DNA of 14,150 nt from Rhodospirillales bacterium (GTDB lineage Bacteria > Pseudomonadota > Alphaproteobacteria > Acetobacterales > Acetobacteraceae). Below, piece by piece: positions 13,972-14,150 of the stretch. The stretch's first letter is position 1. Each line of letters opens with the position of its first letter. The stretch covers positions 1 through 14,150 of the forward strand of contig CAHJXG010000257.1 of NCBI GenBank assembly GCA_903644035.1, read 5' to 3'. A program made the translations under genes and the position numbers. The notes beneath the pieces were generated by a model that saw only the letters and a list, made by a program, of their open reading frames with translations, had not been told where the DNA came from and made no database searches.

Positions 13972-14150
13972 CACCTGGAAATGCATGCAGGCCGGGACGG
14001 AGAAACGGCCTCAAGCCGAACCAAGAAACCCGGAAGGTGGTAGGGTCCGGTAGGGGCAGACCGGGTCTAAGAGGAGCACAGGATTCCTGGTTGCGAAATT
14101 GGGCGCGGCGCCCGGAAACGGCGCCGTGGATCCGCTCAAAGTCGGGGAAC

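Larger units (their letters stand above)
13787..14150. other. Non-coding, highly structured segment running off the right edge
   Basis: No convincing gene is present in 364 bases. Perfect stems occur in series: CGGGACC/GGTCCCG (13815-13832), AGCGG/CCGCT (13848-13862), CGACCT/AGGTTG with one G-T pair (13871-13887), the large stem at 13891-13971, CGGC/GCCG near 14006-14018, and GGCGCC/GGCGCC around a GGAAA loop near 14107-14125. Such a density of helices with A-rich loops suggests a structured RNA (ribozyme or intron domain) or the end of a mobile element, but I cannot assign a class. Confidence 0.45.

Overview
The window is GC-rich bacterial DNA with long open frames, Shine-Dalgarno-led starts and tight 4-nt gene overlaps. 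The recognisable families (LysR regulator, short-chain dehydrogenase, HsdR-like fragment, CobB-type sirtuin) are common in Pseudomonadota. A GC-rich proteobacterium is the best guess; the sequence does not resolve the genus. The mix of defence-type genes and decayed fragments looks like an accessory or defence island rather than core genome.

Layout. Bases 1-894 (minus strand) hold a translationally coupled run of three genes: a 197-aa protein with a PD-(D/E)XK-like motif, a 55-aa protein, and a third gene cut by the left edge. Divergent from it, 1162-2856 (plus) encodes a protein with a CoiA-like Cys/His N-terminus, a long Pro/Ala-rich linker and a basic tail. Bases 2857-4545 are a gene graveyard. 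They contain a scrap resembling the end of a type I restriction HsdR subunit, two small convergent membrane-protein ORFs, and a LysR C-terminus joined head to head to a short-chain-dehydrogenase fragment, as if one deletion had collapsed a divergent regulator-enzyme pair.

The main item is 4546-11659 (minus): a ~2137-aa STAND/NACHT-type NTPase with an N-terminal Cap4/DUF4297-like nuclease domain, followed with a short overlap by a ~243-aa helical protein. This is the architecture of Avs (AVAST) antiphage sensors, closest in layout to nuclease-bearing Avs3/Avs4. The very long C-terminal sensor region and the small partner cannot be assigned by eye to a described type, and this pair is the best candidate for a new or poorly described system.

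Upstream of it (11907-12577, minus) lies a CobB-type sirtuin pseudogene with a deleted NAD-binding loop, a catalytic His changed to Tyr, a stop codon and a frameshift. It is followed by an intact SAM-dependent methyltransferase (12908-13531, plus), a small helical protein (13580-13786, minus), and a strongly structured segment (13815 to the right edge) with several perfect hairpins, possibly a structured RNA or mobile-element end.

How the genes may work together: the STAND nuclease would sense a phage protein, oligomerise on ATP and cut DNA, with the small downstream protein as partner or regulator. The left operon and the CoiA-like gene are plausible but unproven neighbours in the same defence island.
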